Shown here one piece after another: positions 23,326 to 33,989 of a stretch of DNA of 64,000 nucleotides. The translations under genes were made by a program, and so were the position numbers. Source of the DNA: Cristatella mucedo (lineage: Eukaryota > Bryozoa > Phylactolaemata > Cristatellidae); NCBI GenBank assembly GCA_009760855.2, contig WPIO01000021.1:3634501-3698500 (forward strand). The letters are read 5' to 3'. The notes under the pieces are model-generated. The model was not told the DNA's origin and did not search any database. It was given only the letters and a program-made list of their open reading frames with translations. The stretch's first letter is position 1, and each line of letters opens with the position of its first letter.

Positions 23326-23544
23326 TCATTTTTTTTCTTCTTGTGTTCCCATAGGATGTGCTTTCGCTGTATACATCGCTTTATCAACGACTGAATTCAC
23401 AAACGATGCAATTGTTACGGCTACGGATTTTACTGCTCCTACTATAGCGAATAATCTTATAACGGTAGCTACTATGGCCGGAATTGATGGAAGAAATCCT
23501 CTAACTTTCAAAAAATTCTTTCTCCATGATATAAGATCTAACAT
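23326..23544 (-). CDS. Small hydrophobic protein of the viral element
   Basis: This 72-residue open frame has a long apolar centre (IPAIVATVIRLFAIVGAVKS), probably one or two membrane helices, and a charged C-terminal end (GTQEEKK). It is intact in reading but may be only a remnant. It lies in the minus-strand block between two other small genes. Small membrane proteins are frequent in DNA viruses; no specific family was recognised. Confidence 0.4.
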   Translation of the reverse strand: MLDLISWRKNFLKVRGFLPSIPAIVATVIRLFAIVGAVKSVAVTIASFVNSVVDKAMYTAKAHPMGTQEEKK

Positions 23545-23582
23545 TGTTATATCCTATGGACAATACTCTTCAAACACATCAG

Positions 23583-23933
23583 TTACAAATTTCCAGGGTT
23601 TTCATACCAATTAACATGATCTTTCTCAGCCTCTAGCAATAGATCATTGATATACAAACCGATTTTTAAAGTAGCAGTCACTTTTGCAAGCCCATCAGGC
23701 TTTTCTTGTTTCGTTTTCCAATTAACGTGACCATACTTACCCGAAGCGATATCGTCTACAATCTCCTTTATGACTACACCTAAATTGAGTATTCCGGTGA
23801 CTCCACCTAAACATTTTCTTGCAGCGCTCGTAACGTTTCTAACTACTCTAAATGCTTTAAGAGCGTTTGGAAAAATATATGCTATCCTGTTAGACGCTCT
23901 AAAACTTAAGTTTATATGCCAAATTTGGAGCAT
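23583..23933 (-). CDS. Unidentified protein of the viral element
   Basis: The 116-residue frame contains a hydrophobic patch (CLGGVTGILNLGVVIKEIVD) and a repeated HVNW motif (GHVNWKTKQ and DHVNWYENP). It overlaps the neighbouring upstream frame by about 20 nt, so the two may be one gene split by a frameshift. Function unknown. Confidence 0.4.
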   Translation of the reverse strand: MLQIWHINLSFRASNRIAYIFPNALKAFRVVRNVTSAARKCLGGVTGILNLGVVIKEIVDDIASGKYGHVNWKTKQEKPDGLAKVTATLKIGLYINDLLLEAEKDHVNWYENPGNL

Positions 23934-24250
23934 ATTTTTAAAACGCCTTTAGTAGCAACTTCTGCATCCTTATTCACAGCATCCATTGCAGTCTTTGCTT
24001 TACTAACTCCATCTTTGCTACTTTGGAAGTCCCAACCAATCGTTCGTTTCGCTATCTTTATTATTTTTCCAACTCCATAATAAATAGCTTTATCAATCTT
24101 GTTAATGCTAGCTTTATTTAGTTTTATAGGAACACCTCTAGTCATTTGCTCATATTTCAATCGTATATAACGACCCAATAGCAATTTTTTCTTCAGCATG
24201 TCACTCAAGTCGAGAATCCTCTTCATTCTATGTAGATACGCTGCTAACAA
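23912..24250 (-). CDS. Unidentified basic protein of the viral element
   Basis: The 112-residue frame is Lys/Arg-rich in its first half (MKRILDLSDMLKKKLLLG, KLNKASINKIDKAIYYGVGK). It contains an aromatic GWDFQ segment, then a helical Ala/Lys/Val-rich end. It may form one reading with 23583-23933. Function unknown. Confidence 0.4.
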   Translation of the reverse strand: MLAAYLHRMKRILDLSDMLKKKLLLGRYIRLKYEQMTRGVPIKLNKASINKIDKAIYYGVGKIIKIAKRTIGWDFQSSKDGVSKAKTAMDAVNKDAEVATKGVLKICSKFGI

Positions 24251-24374
24251 AGGTTAATCATACACCGCTGACTGATCTGGATATGGGTAATAATCCTTTA
24301 ACCAACGCGGGGAAACCCGCCATACGTAGCTATGTCATCAATCTAGGACATTTCGGACTGGAAATTTCAAACGC

Positions 24375-27300
24375 AATAATAATAATAACGCATTTCATAT
24401 AGCGCCCTCAGAGAAGTTAATCTCCTTCTAGGCGCTTTAAATTTGCTGCAAATGAAACACGATCGAATGGTTAGTAGTAGCATGCATCAATAAGCAACAC
24501 AAATAACATGGTTAAGGGTGACGTGCACAAGGTCAGCATGCAAGTATGGTTAGTGGCAGCATGCACAGTGTCAGCACGCAAAAGAACATAAAGGTCGAAT
24601 CACAGGGATCCACTAAATGCAATAAATAAATGCGTTTTTAGTTTCTTTTTAATGTGGTCAAGTCAGGGGATGTGACGCAAGTCCGGAGTGAGTTCCAGGC
24701 TTTGGGAGCATACGAACTAAAGGCACGGTCTCCAAAGGATTTGAGGTTTATACGAGGTGTAGGTAAACAATTAAATTCCAAAAAGCGAGTGGTACGATGC
24801 TTAGCCTGTTGGGGGAGTAGATCTGATAGGTAGGCTGGAGCCAAAAAATGAAGAGACCTAAAAGTGAGTGACTAAACCTTGAGGTCAATGCGTTGCTTGG
24901 CTGCGAGCCAGTGCAGGTCGGTGAGACGTAGTGCAATGTGGCAACTGCGATGCTTACGACAGACAAGTCTATTAGCTGACCATTGCACCAGCAAAGAGTG
25001 CACAGGCCGGTAGACCAGCAAGCGGTGAGCTACAAAAGTCAAGACGGGATGACATGAATGCATGCACTAACATAGATGTGATATTCTTATTTAAACAAGC
25101 CCGAATCGTAGCAATGTTATGTAGCTGAAAGTAGACAGACTTGGTTGAAAAGCTGATGTGGTCATCTACCGAAAGGTCACTTTGGAACAAGACACCTAGA
25201 CATCGTGCACATTCAACAGTAAATATGCTGGCGGAGCCGATTTTAAGCGTCAGCGTTTCCAATTTCTGAATGGTACTGGGTTTGCCCATAACTAGTAAGT
25301 TAGTTTCATCATCATTTAATTTAAGAAAATTTGCTGCCACCCATGTGGGAATGCCGTCAATACATGCAGTAAGGGAGTTAAGAGAATTCGACGTGCTCAA
25401 AGGCTGGGAGGTATCAAAACAAAGGTGCAACTGAGTTTCATCCGCATAGAAGTGAAAGCCTAGATTGTGCTTGGCAATCACATCGGCAAGAGGGAGAGTA
25501 TAAACCGTGAAAAGAACGGCACAAATCCCTAAGGTACCCCATATTTCAGAGGTTCCTCGGGTGATCTTTGCCCATTCACATCGATACTCTGGAGTCTCCC
25601 ACTGAGATAGGACCTGAAGCATCGTAATGCAATGCCAGTAATTCCTAGGCGAAATGAGAGGTGCTCTAGAAGGACTTGGTGATCGAAAGTATCAAAAGCT
25701 GCCAAAATATCGAGCAGAGCAAGCAGAGATACTCTACCTAAGCCAAGTCGGTCGTTATACATCCGAAGCAATGCAAACTCTGTGGAGTGATTAGCTCTAA
25801 AACCAGACTGGAACTTACTAGCAAGGCTTGAAGTTTCAATATATGAGTTCGGCTGGTCTGCCACGACTTGATCCAGTGTCTTTGATAGGAATGGTAGAAG
25901 GGAGACTGGGTGGTAGTTGCTCAAGTTCTCTTGGTCTAGTGTCGCTTTCTTGAGTAGTGGCTTGACTACAGCCTTTTTGAAAGATGCCGGGACATGACCT
26001 GAAGCTAATGACATATCTATGATTTTAGTTATGTATGACAGCAGCAGATCAATGCAACGTAGGAGCAGGACAGTGGGAATAGGGTCCAACGGACTTGTTG
26101 TCTTCTTTTATTGAGATATGAACTTCAGGAAGAGATCACTAGTGAGCTGCTTGAATGTAGACATTGATGTGCTGCAAGAAATCGAGGGACAGCATTTTAA
26201 AGGAGGGGTGCTGCCATCCACGGGATCGTATCTATCTTTTGGACAAAGAAGTTATAGAGGTGATCGGCTAGATCATCAGATGGATCATCCGGTAAGGAGC
26301 TAACCTGGGGGTGGTTGAGGAGATGGGTTGATCGTTGACATCAGCATTTTTGGATTGTGCATCTGTTATTCAACAATGTTTTTATAGAAGCTAAACTTGG
26401 CCTTTGCTTGGATCGATTCGTATGGTCTGCAGTAGTCCTCGTATGCCTGTCAATAAATAGTCAGTCCTTATCTATTGCATGCTTTTTCAAGCTTGTGCTT
26501 CTAGACCTAGCTAGTTATATGTCTGAGGTGTAAACTATAGGCCGTCTGGGCGAGGGCGCACAGTGCGTTTAGTCAGAGGTGCAAACTCGTCGAGCATGTC
26601 AGCTAGTGTCGCGTTGTAGCTATCTATTAAGGATGACAGATCGGAGAGGGAACTAAGCAGCAGAGGTGAGGCAGAACTTCCCGTACGGACAGCATCGATG
26701 TCAAGGGTCTTGAGGTTTCGCGGATCACTGATGATTTTAGAGGAGGAAGAGGGCACACACTGTAGATTGAATGAGATCTGCATGCGGTCAGATTAGCAGG
26801 ATTTGGTTATAATTGGTGATGACGAAGTGCAGTTGTATGAGAAAATTTGGTCGAGTATGTGACCCTTGATGTGAGTAGGGCCCTATGAGTCAGCCAATGC
26901 ACAAAATTCAGTGCTGAAGGCGCCAGATAAGTTATCAAAGTGAACGTTGAAATCACCCATAGCGAGGAAGGATCGATTTCTTGCACACAGAATCGAAATG
27001 AGATCGGAGAAATCTGAGATAAAGGAGGATTTGGTACCTGGTCGGCGATAGACTGCTGCCGCTATTGGTAGCTTGTTTTCGGGTTAAATCAAGACAATCG
27101 ATTCAAAAGACTGCTTCGAGGGAAATGCAAATGGCTCGAAGTTGAATTTCGAGCTCACGATAATGGCAACTCGACCTCCAGTTTTGATTGATCTAGGGGT
27201 ACGACAGAATTAGAAACAGGTCGGGGTAGCGTCTTAAATTGTTGGGCAGTTTACCGATTTTAGCCAAGTTTCAGTCAAGGCGAGCAGGTCGAGACCATTT

Positions 27301-27780
27301 TTAGAAATAAGGTCGCTTATTACCAGAGGTTTATTGCACATTGAGCGAGGATCCCAAAGGCAAGCGTTAAGTCTGGCCAATGGATTTATAACAGGCCTTG
27401 TGACCACTAAGTTAGAGAGATTCACAGCGATGCTTACGGGGGAGCGTGCTGAGCGGTTCGAGACAATGCTAGGAATCCCAAACGAGCGGGTACTCAGCTC
27501 GCCAGCTCCCGCCCAACGAGCGGCGTCTGAGCTGGCGGTTCCGGCCACCACGGACGCTCCGGGGTGCTTTTCTTTTGTTAATGCATAATTCGCGAATCTT
27601 AGCAACAGCAGTAACATATAGGAATGCATTTTATCTACGATGACGAAGCGTTAGTAGCTGCGCACGATCATAACTAACATGCAGGTTACTAGCCGCCGGT
27701 GTAGCTAAGGTCGCCGCCGGCGCGGGAGACCTAGCAGCCCGAAGCGATAAGCGTTTAGATATCCATAGGCACGCACGGTC
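24375..27780 (-). mobile_element. LINE family A, near full-length but broken
   Basis: This is the longest copy of the dominant LINE. From the 5' side on the minus strand it has a GC-rich leader (about 27780-27660) and the start of an APE-type endonuclease (27629-27234, with NKPLVISDLISKNGLDLLAL and ETWL). A linker follows (26783-26535), then the reverse transcriptase (26089-24972, with FKKAVVKPLLKKA, a DILAAFDTFDH motif A and FHFYADETQLHL). Next are the C-terminal region (LKSFGDRAFSSYAP) and the 3' stem-loop with (TTA)n. The catalytic YADD box reads YADE here and several frameshifts are present, so the copy is dead. It lies between two parts of the viral element and probably cuts off its polymerase gene. 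Confidence 0.9.
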
Positions 27781-27889
27781 AAATAACTATATTTCCTTTC
27801 TTGCTAGTAACTGAAACTTGGATTATACATAGTTATTAAATTTAGATCTAGTTACTGGAAACGTACTGCCTGATAACCTACGATTCTGT

Positions 27890-29035
27890 ACATGATCGTC
27901 TTGGGCTTCATTCAGCATCTACATCGAATCGCTAAAGTAAGTCTGCCAATGTCAATACAAAGATACTTTTCCATGTTGTTAGCGATGAAATTCTTTTTCA
28001 ACTCAGTATTTTTTAACTCTTAAACAATCAAATGAGATTCATATCCGCGAAGATTATGAATGAGTATTGGTAATTTATATCTTTCTATCTCAACTATACC
28101 ATCATTGTCATTCTCTTCTTTTTTGGCCATTTTCTTCTTTCGAGAGCTTTCAACATCTTTGAATATTCGCTAAACTTGGATAAATCTTAAGTACGATCAT
28201 TCTTATCTGTGGCTTTTGGAATCTTAACTGCCGCAACAATATTATTCTCTGTCTCACAATCAGCCTGATGAGATTATAAAGCGTAAACGTGAGTAAAACC
28301 TAACCGAACACTTTATACAGAAATACTTTTTTCCTACAGTACTCAGTTTCTCATCCCTACACACAGAATTTATGTTAACGATTAAAGCAAAGCGAGATAT
28401 AGTGCAATCTTCATTTTGGTAAAGTAACAAGTCAACATGGTGCTCATTCTCATGCTTGGCATGCTCAGAAGATAGTCCATTACTATAAGTGTACTCATAC
28501 ATGTTAATGCTTATAACAAATAGATCAGCTAACTTTGGAATATCTTTAACTCTAAGAGATCCATCATTGCCATTCTCTACTGAAAATAAATTATCTAAAG
28601 CAGGCTTCAAATGAGAATATTTATTGTCGAATAAATTCTCAAGATCTGTTTTACTCGCTTCATGATTCTCTCTCCGATTAAAGGTTCTAAGAATGCATCA
28701 CAAAGCACATCGTTTATGATTTATATTCTTAATATTAATGAAAGCCTTTTTATTAACTAAAGTTGCAAGTAATGAACCAACTACTTCTAGATTGATAATA
28801 GAATGGAGTAAACTTTGCATAGAGTTGTAAATACTAACTATTCTACAATAAGAATCCTTTTCATTCCATTCTTCAATTCTGAAATCTAGCATTTCGAGAT
28901 GCCTATAAACTACTTTCTTAAAGTTGGAATCATGATTTAAAATTATTGGGAACTCACCATATAACTTTGTATGCAAATGATCCTCCAATACTTCCAATAA
29001 CAGTAAAATCAATAAACAATGAAAACAAAACACTT
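27890..29035 (-). pseudogene. Type B DNA polymerase-like gene of the viral element
   Basis: Three minus-strand pieces follow the order of the N-terminal half of the large polymerases found in invertebrate Polinton/adintovirus-like elements. These are LVNKKAFINIKNINHKRC (near 28720), VKDIPKLADLFVISINMYEY with a CIKC half zinc finger (28610-28260), and LPILIHNLRGYESHLI, an exonuclease-region motif (28060-28015). Further similarity fades by about 27890. The rest of the polymerase, including the palm motifs, is missing; the nearby LINE 24375-27780 occupies where it should continue. The start region upstream of 29035 is unclear. Not functional. Confidence 0.6.
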
Positions 29036-29039
29036 ATAT

Positions 29040-29440
29040 GCTCTTTGATAATTGACTTAATAATTTGCACCAAAGGTAGTGTTATCTTTTTCTTAGATTA
29101 TTAAAGCCTACACCACTGCATGTAAAGCAGTTATATATATGATAAATGTCGTTTCCGTTATTAGTCTCTTTTCCTAAGAACCGACCAATGCTATTTATCT
29201 TTCTCATTCTTCTAATCTCTCGTTCATAAGCTGAATCACTAGCAACCTTTGAAGTTGGCTTGTTTGAAATACTAAGAGTCCTTAGCTTAATCAGAAATTA
29301 ACCAAATTCAGATTGAGACTTTGCACTTTAATGGTAAAATACTAGCTGCTTTTCTAGCGTCTTCCGTAACTCTCTTTGCAAAAGTCAGAATATTTCTCAC
29401 CGACATTTCTCTTTGTAAGACTCATGCCTGTTTTACTATA
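29040..29440 (-). other. Viral-element sequence with short minus-strand readings
   Basis: Two short readings are visible: MSVRNILTFAKRVTEDARKA (about 29412-29320), and REIRRMRKINSIGRFLGKE with a CFTC motif near its end (about 29225-29095). Both could be parts of small genes. AT content matches the rest of the viral element. No family was recognised. Confidence 0.3.
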
Positions 29441-29459
29441 CAGATGGAAATTATTTAAA

Positions 29460-30550
29460 CTAACTTACTAGTTATGGGCAAACCCAGTATGATTCAGAAA
29501 TTGGAAAGGCTGACGCTCAAAATTGGCTCTGCCAGCATATCTCCTGTTAAATCAGCTCGAAATCTAGGTGTCATATTCCAAAATGACCTCTCGTTAGACG
29601 ACCACATCAGCTCCACAATCAAGTCTGCCTACTTTCAGCTACATAGCATTGCTAAAATTCGTGCTTGCTCTACAATGTATCGGCGAATCGTTTGCTTTGG
29701 ACAGCAGTCGTATTCCGTAGAAACCCCATGTATCGCTTTGAAGGCTCAAGAAACCCCGCAAAATCAATTATACATCTCACTTTGCTTGCCGCTGACTGAC
29801 TACGGCGCTGCAGTTCAGTTTGGCGCGAACCACGTCTAAATTGGCACACGCATTTGTGACATCCCAACTTAATTTCTGTAACTTGCTGCTTACTGGCCTA
29901 CCGGCATATGCAATCAGGCGATTACAGCTGGTACAAAACTCTGCAGCTAGGCTTTGTCTGTCATGAGCGTGGCAGTTGCCACATCACACCACTTCTCGCC
30001 GACCTGCACTGGCTTCCGGTCAAGCAACGCATCGACTTCAAGGTTTTGTCGCTCACTTTTAGGTCACTTTATTTTTTGGCTCCAGCCTATCTCTCAGATC
30101 TACTCTCCCACCAGGCCAAGCATCGTACCACCCGCTTTTCGGAATCCAACAGTTTGCCAATACCTCATACGAACCTCAAATCCTTTGGAGACCGTGCATT
30201 TAGTCCGTATGCTCCCAGAGCCTGGAACTCACTCCCGACTTGCGTCAGAACATGCCCTGATTTGACCACATTTAAAAAGAGCTTAAAAAACCTATTTAGG
30301 ACAGCATTTAGTGGGTCCCTGGGATTCGTCCTTGATGTACTTGTGCGTGCTGACACTGTGCATGCTGCCACTAATCACACTTGCATGCTGACCGTGTGCA
30401 TGTCACCCCTAACCATGTTTTTCATGTTGTTTATCGAGCATGATATTACTCACGATTCAATCGCGTTTCCCTTTGAAGCAAATGCAAAGTGCCTAGAAAG
30501 AGATTGAGTTCTCTGAGGGCGCTTTATCAAGTGCATTATTATTTTTATTA
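29460..30550 (+). mobile_element. LINE family A, 3' fragment with an internal foreign insert
   Basis: The plus strand reads LVMGKPSMIQKLERL and SLDDHISSTIKSAYFQLHSI. A 160-bp insert (29669-29833) follows, then HITPLLADLHWLPVKQR, LKSFGDRAFSPYAPRAWNSL, the 3' UTR, the stem-loop and (TTA)n. The insert replaces about 15 bp of normal LINE sequence and matches 31575-31735 in the opposite orientation. Confidence 0.9.
29669..29833 (+). repeat. 160-bp repeat, copy 1 (inside a LINE)
   Basis: This stretch, beginning CTACAATGTATCGGCGAATC and ending TTTGGCGCGAAC, is nearly identical (only a few differences) to the reverse complement of 31575-31735. Other family A LINEs do not contain it. Confidence 0.88.
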
Positions 30551-30656
30551 TTCCTTTAAATTAAAATAAACATCGTCCATCTGCTGCTAAACATCGAATT
30601 GTTTCGTAATCAAACGCCATCTTTCTGCTGCAGCACCTTCTAGTACACTAGTTTCA

Positions 30657-30811
30657 TAAAGAAATGTATTTCACCCGACGATAGAGGTTCCTCAAATACT
30701 GGTTTAACCTGGTTTCTAACATGGCGTAGCGCGAGCGGAGCTTAAGTGTTACGAACCGGTTTAAACCAGTATTTGAGGATCCGCCGTCGTCGGGCAAAAT
30801 ACACGTTTTTC
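30657..30811. repeat. Large imperfect inverted repeat (hairpin)
   Basis: The left arm, about 30661-30721 (core CCTCAAATACTGGTTTAACC), pairs with the right arm, about 30747-30811 (core GGTTTAAACCAGTATTTGAGG). The loop of about 25 nt is GC-rich (GGCGTAGCGCGAGCGGAG). The outer arms also match (ATTTCACCCGACGA against TCGTCGGGCAAAAT). Such a structure suits a miniature inverted-repeat element. It sits at the left edge of the CpG-rich domain. Confidence 0.75.
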
Positions 30812-31311
30812 ACCGCAAGCGTCTGCAGAGACAGACCTCGAAGCCGCACCGGAAGGCGCTCCACCCCACCTCCGCCAAACATGTCGCCGGCAGACAGCTC
30901 CGCTCTGATTGGCACGAGAAGCGTAGCGCGAGCAACGAATCCTAAACCCAGTCGGTCGCGCCGCGTCGCGTCCCCGGTGGCGTGCGTTGTCCCTCCTCCC
31001 GTGCTTAAGCCCGCCACCGAGTAGCCCGCCACCTGCCGGCGCTCAGCTAAGACATGGCGCCGAGCGACCGCAGCGCCAAAGGCGCTCTGCCGAATGGTGG
31101 CGCTTCGCGCGACCCCCGACCTGCGTTGGAAACGCTGCCGCCACATTCGCGAGTGAGCGCGCCAGGCGGCCCGTCTGGTCCTTAAGTCACTGCATCGCCT
31201 TCCTACATTTTACGTCCGACCGGCGGTGGTAACTGCAGGGAAGGCCGAGGCCGGCCCTCGCCGGATAAGCTAATAAGAACAACTATTCTAGCGAGGAGAC
31301 CTAATATGCAC

Positions 31312-31314
<3 letters not shown>

Positions 31315-31407
<93 letters not shown>

Positions 31408-31510
31408 GGGAGAGATAGAGAAAGCGAGAGAGAGAGAGATAGAGGGAGAGATAGAGAAAGCGAGAGAGAGTGAGAGAAAGACGGCGAGAGTGAGAGCGAG
31501 AGAGAGAGAG

Positions 31511-31554
<44 letters not shown>

Positions 31555-31555
31555 C
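31315..31555. repeat. GA/CT microsatellite
   Basis: Long (GA)n with interruptions such as GATAGGGGAGAGATAG and a GAAAGACGGC segment. It lies in the presumed 3' UTR or downstream region of the ETS gene. Confidence 0.97.
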
Positions 31556-31574
31556 GTTTCGTTAAGTTGAAACA

Positions 31575-31735
31575 AGCGTTCGCGCCAAACTGAACTGCAG
31601 CGCCGTAGTCAGTCAGCGGCGAGCAAAGTGAGATGTATAATTGATTTTGCGGGGTTTCGTAAGCCTGCAAAGCGATACATGGGGTTTCTACGGAATACGA
31701 CTGCTGTCCAAAGCAAACGATTCGCCGATACATTG
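31575..31735 (-). repeat. 160-bp repeat, copy 2 (downstream of the ETS gene)
   Basis: The reverse complement matches the insert in the LINE at 29669-29833 over its full length, with only a few mismatches. It lies between the GA array and the end of the ETS coding exon, possibly within the 3' UTR, and may be the source of the LINE insert. Confidence 0.88.
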
Positions 31736-31916
31736 TAGAAACGGGTAGGTAAGCAACGCAGCCTGAGCGCCGCGCGCGAGAGTGAGGCTGATTTTCGGCT
31801 GTGGAGCGGCCACTTTTGAGTGCGGTCCGAGCCGGTAGCCTGGTCGTTTTTGCCCAGCGCTCGCAGAGCGTGCTGTAGCGGGAGCACGATTAAGTTGACG
31901 CCGCCACCACCGAATG

Positions 31917-33804
31917 CTACTGGCAGTCGAACCCTCCGAGGCCGCCGCCTCCGGGCGGCGGCCGCGGACGGGGCCACTGGCCGAGATAGCCGGGCGCCGA
32001 GCGATTGCCGTCGGCCCAGCGGAAGTGGTCTGCGCCAGCGTCGTCCGATGCGCTGACCAGGTCAGGAGCCGAGTGGGGTCTGATGACGAACTGGTCGCTC
32101 AAAAGCGCAGTGGCGAACAGCTCGGTGGCGGGCGAGCCGCAAAACGCACGCCACTCGGCCGCCGCCGCCGCGCGGCCTCCGTCTGGCGCGGTCAGCCGCT
32201 GCTCGAGAACAGATACTGCGGCGGGCGGATGCGAGGGGAGGAGCGCGAGCAGCGACGTCGCGGCGGCCGCATTTCCCGCCGCCGCCGCCGCGCTGCACGG
32301 CCGCAGCCGGCCCGGCGCGAGGTCGCACTGGACTCGCAGATCGCTCGTACCGTAGCCGCCGCCGCCCGTCGGGTCGGCGCGCCAAGCAGCCGCGACGAAC
32401 GTGGACTGCGGCTCGTCGGCCCCGCAAAGCCGCCATCCCAGCTGCTGCTGCTGCAGCAGCTGCTGCTGCTGCAAGTGCAGCTGCTGCTGCTGCTGCAAGT
32501 GCAGCAGCAGCTGCTGCTGCTGCTGCTGCTGTAAGTGCTGCTGCTGCAAATGCTGCAGCTGCTGCTGAGAGACGTTGGCAGGCGCTGCAGCCTCGCCTGG
32601 ATAGCAAAACGACTGCGACGTCGTCCAGCCGAGCGAGAATCGAGGGCCGGCACCGAGGCTGCTGCAAAGCGGCGGCGGCGGCGGCGTGCTCAGGCCGTCG
32701 GCGCCCTCAGCCGTCGAGCCCGCGCAGCTCGACGGGTGGCGAGAGAGGCTGCAGCCGTCGCGCCCGCCGATGACGAACGCCTCGTCCGCCTCCGTGCGGC
32801 TGCCGCTGTCCGTGCTCTCCGCGCCGGGAGGCGGCGAGGGCAGCAGCGCGTCTCGCAGGGCAGAGAGGGGCGATGATAAAGACGACGGGCTCGACGACGG
32901 CGCCCGTTGCCGATGCGCCGCCGCCGGCGGCGACTGCTGCGGCAGCTGCCGGCGAGGAGCCGCCGCCGCAGCCGCCGCCGGCGCGACGGCCAGCTCGCTC
33001 GCGTGCAGCGCCACCGCCGCCGCCCGCTTTCTGAACTGATGGTGGTATCGGAACGCCGGCGGCACGTCGTACGTCCTGAGTATTTCGCGGCAGTTGAACT
33101 TGTACGTGTACTTGCGCTTGGGCACCTTGCGCAGGATCTTCTTGTCGTAGTAGTGCCGCAGCGACCGCGACAGCTTCTCGTAGGTCATGTTCTGGCGCTT
33201 GCGGCGCTGACCCCAGATGCTCGCCAGCTCGGTCGGGTTCTTTATGCAGAACGTGCCCTCCTCGTTCTCCCAGCCGACGACGGACGCGTAAGCCGAGTCG
33301 GTGAGCAGCTCCAGCAGAAACTCCCACAGGTGCATCTGACCGCCGCCTCCTGCGGCGAGAGAGAGAGAGAGTGCGTGAACGTTCCGCCGCCGAGCCGGGC
33401 GCACGAGTCGGGCACACGAGCGCGCTCAACAACGCGCCCGCGAGTGAGCACGCTCATTCGCTCGAGTGCCAGTCAGCGATCGGCTCACCTCTCCGAACCC
33501 GGCTCGCCAGTAGCGCGAAGGCGTCTCTATCGGACACTGCGTCGTATGACGATTTGAAGCTGCCGCCCAAAGTTGGTCGCACCTCTGCAAAATTGAAGGG
33601 AAACGATTTAGAGCGATTTTTTTGTAGGAGACCTGCTAGTAGCCACTCGTATGAACTGAACTTTGTATACGTGTGTGCGTGTGTGTGTGTGTGTGTGTGC
33701 GCGCGGGCGCGCGCGCGTGTGTGTGTGTGTGTGGGAGTGCGTGTGTGTGAAGTAAATAGAGTAAGAGAAAAAGACGGCGAGAGATTGATGGGTTTATATT
33801 GAGA

Positions 33805-33863
<59 letters not shown>

Positions 33864-33902
33864 ACGTACGAGAGACAGAGAGAAAGGGAGAGACAGATAG
33901 CC

Positions 33903-33989
<87 letters not shown>

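Larger units (their letters stand above)
16560..29440. mobile_element. Decayed endogenous DNA-virus-like element (Polinton/adintovirus-like)
   Basis: This AT-rich block carries virus-type genes in broken frames. They are a capsid-like gene (-, 16560-19400), a membrane/coiled-coil protein (-, 19505-20040), a zinc-ribbon protein (+, 19992-20147), two unidentified genes (+, 20420-21502), an HNH endonuclease (+, 21804-22265), five small genes (-, 22275-24250) and a type B DNA polymerase-like gene (-, 27890-29035). Three retrotransposons and two GC-rich unidentified segments have inserted. The gene set fits protein-primed, double-jelly-roll-capsid elements. Integrase, packaging ATPase, protease and terminal inverted repeats were not found, so the exact class is an inference and the borders are approximate. 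Confidence 0.7.

Noticed and set aside
30742-31146. 134-codon minus-strand open frame in CpG-rich DNA
   Set aside because: Composition is Arg/Ala/Gly-rich in the way any CpG-rich sequence reads; no domain pattern or splice signal, and stops are rare here in all frames.
31203-31733. Long Ser/Leu-rich open frames over the GA/CT arrays (also 33454-34020)
   Set aside because: They are simple translations of the dinucleotide repeat, not genes.
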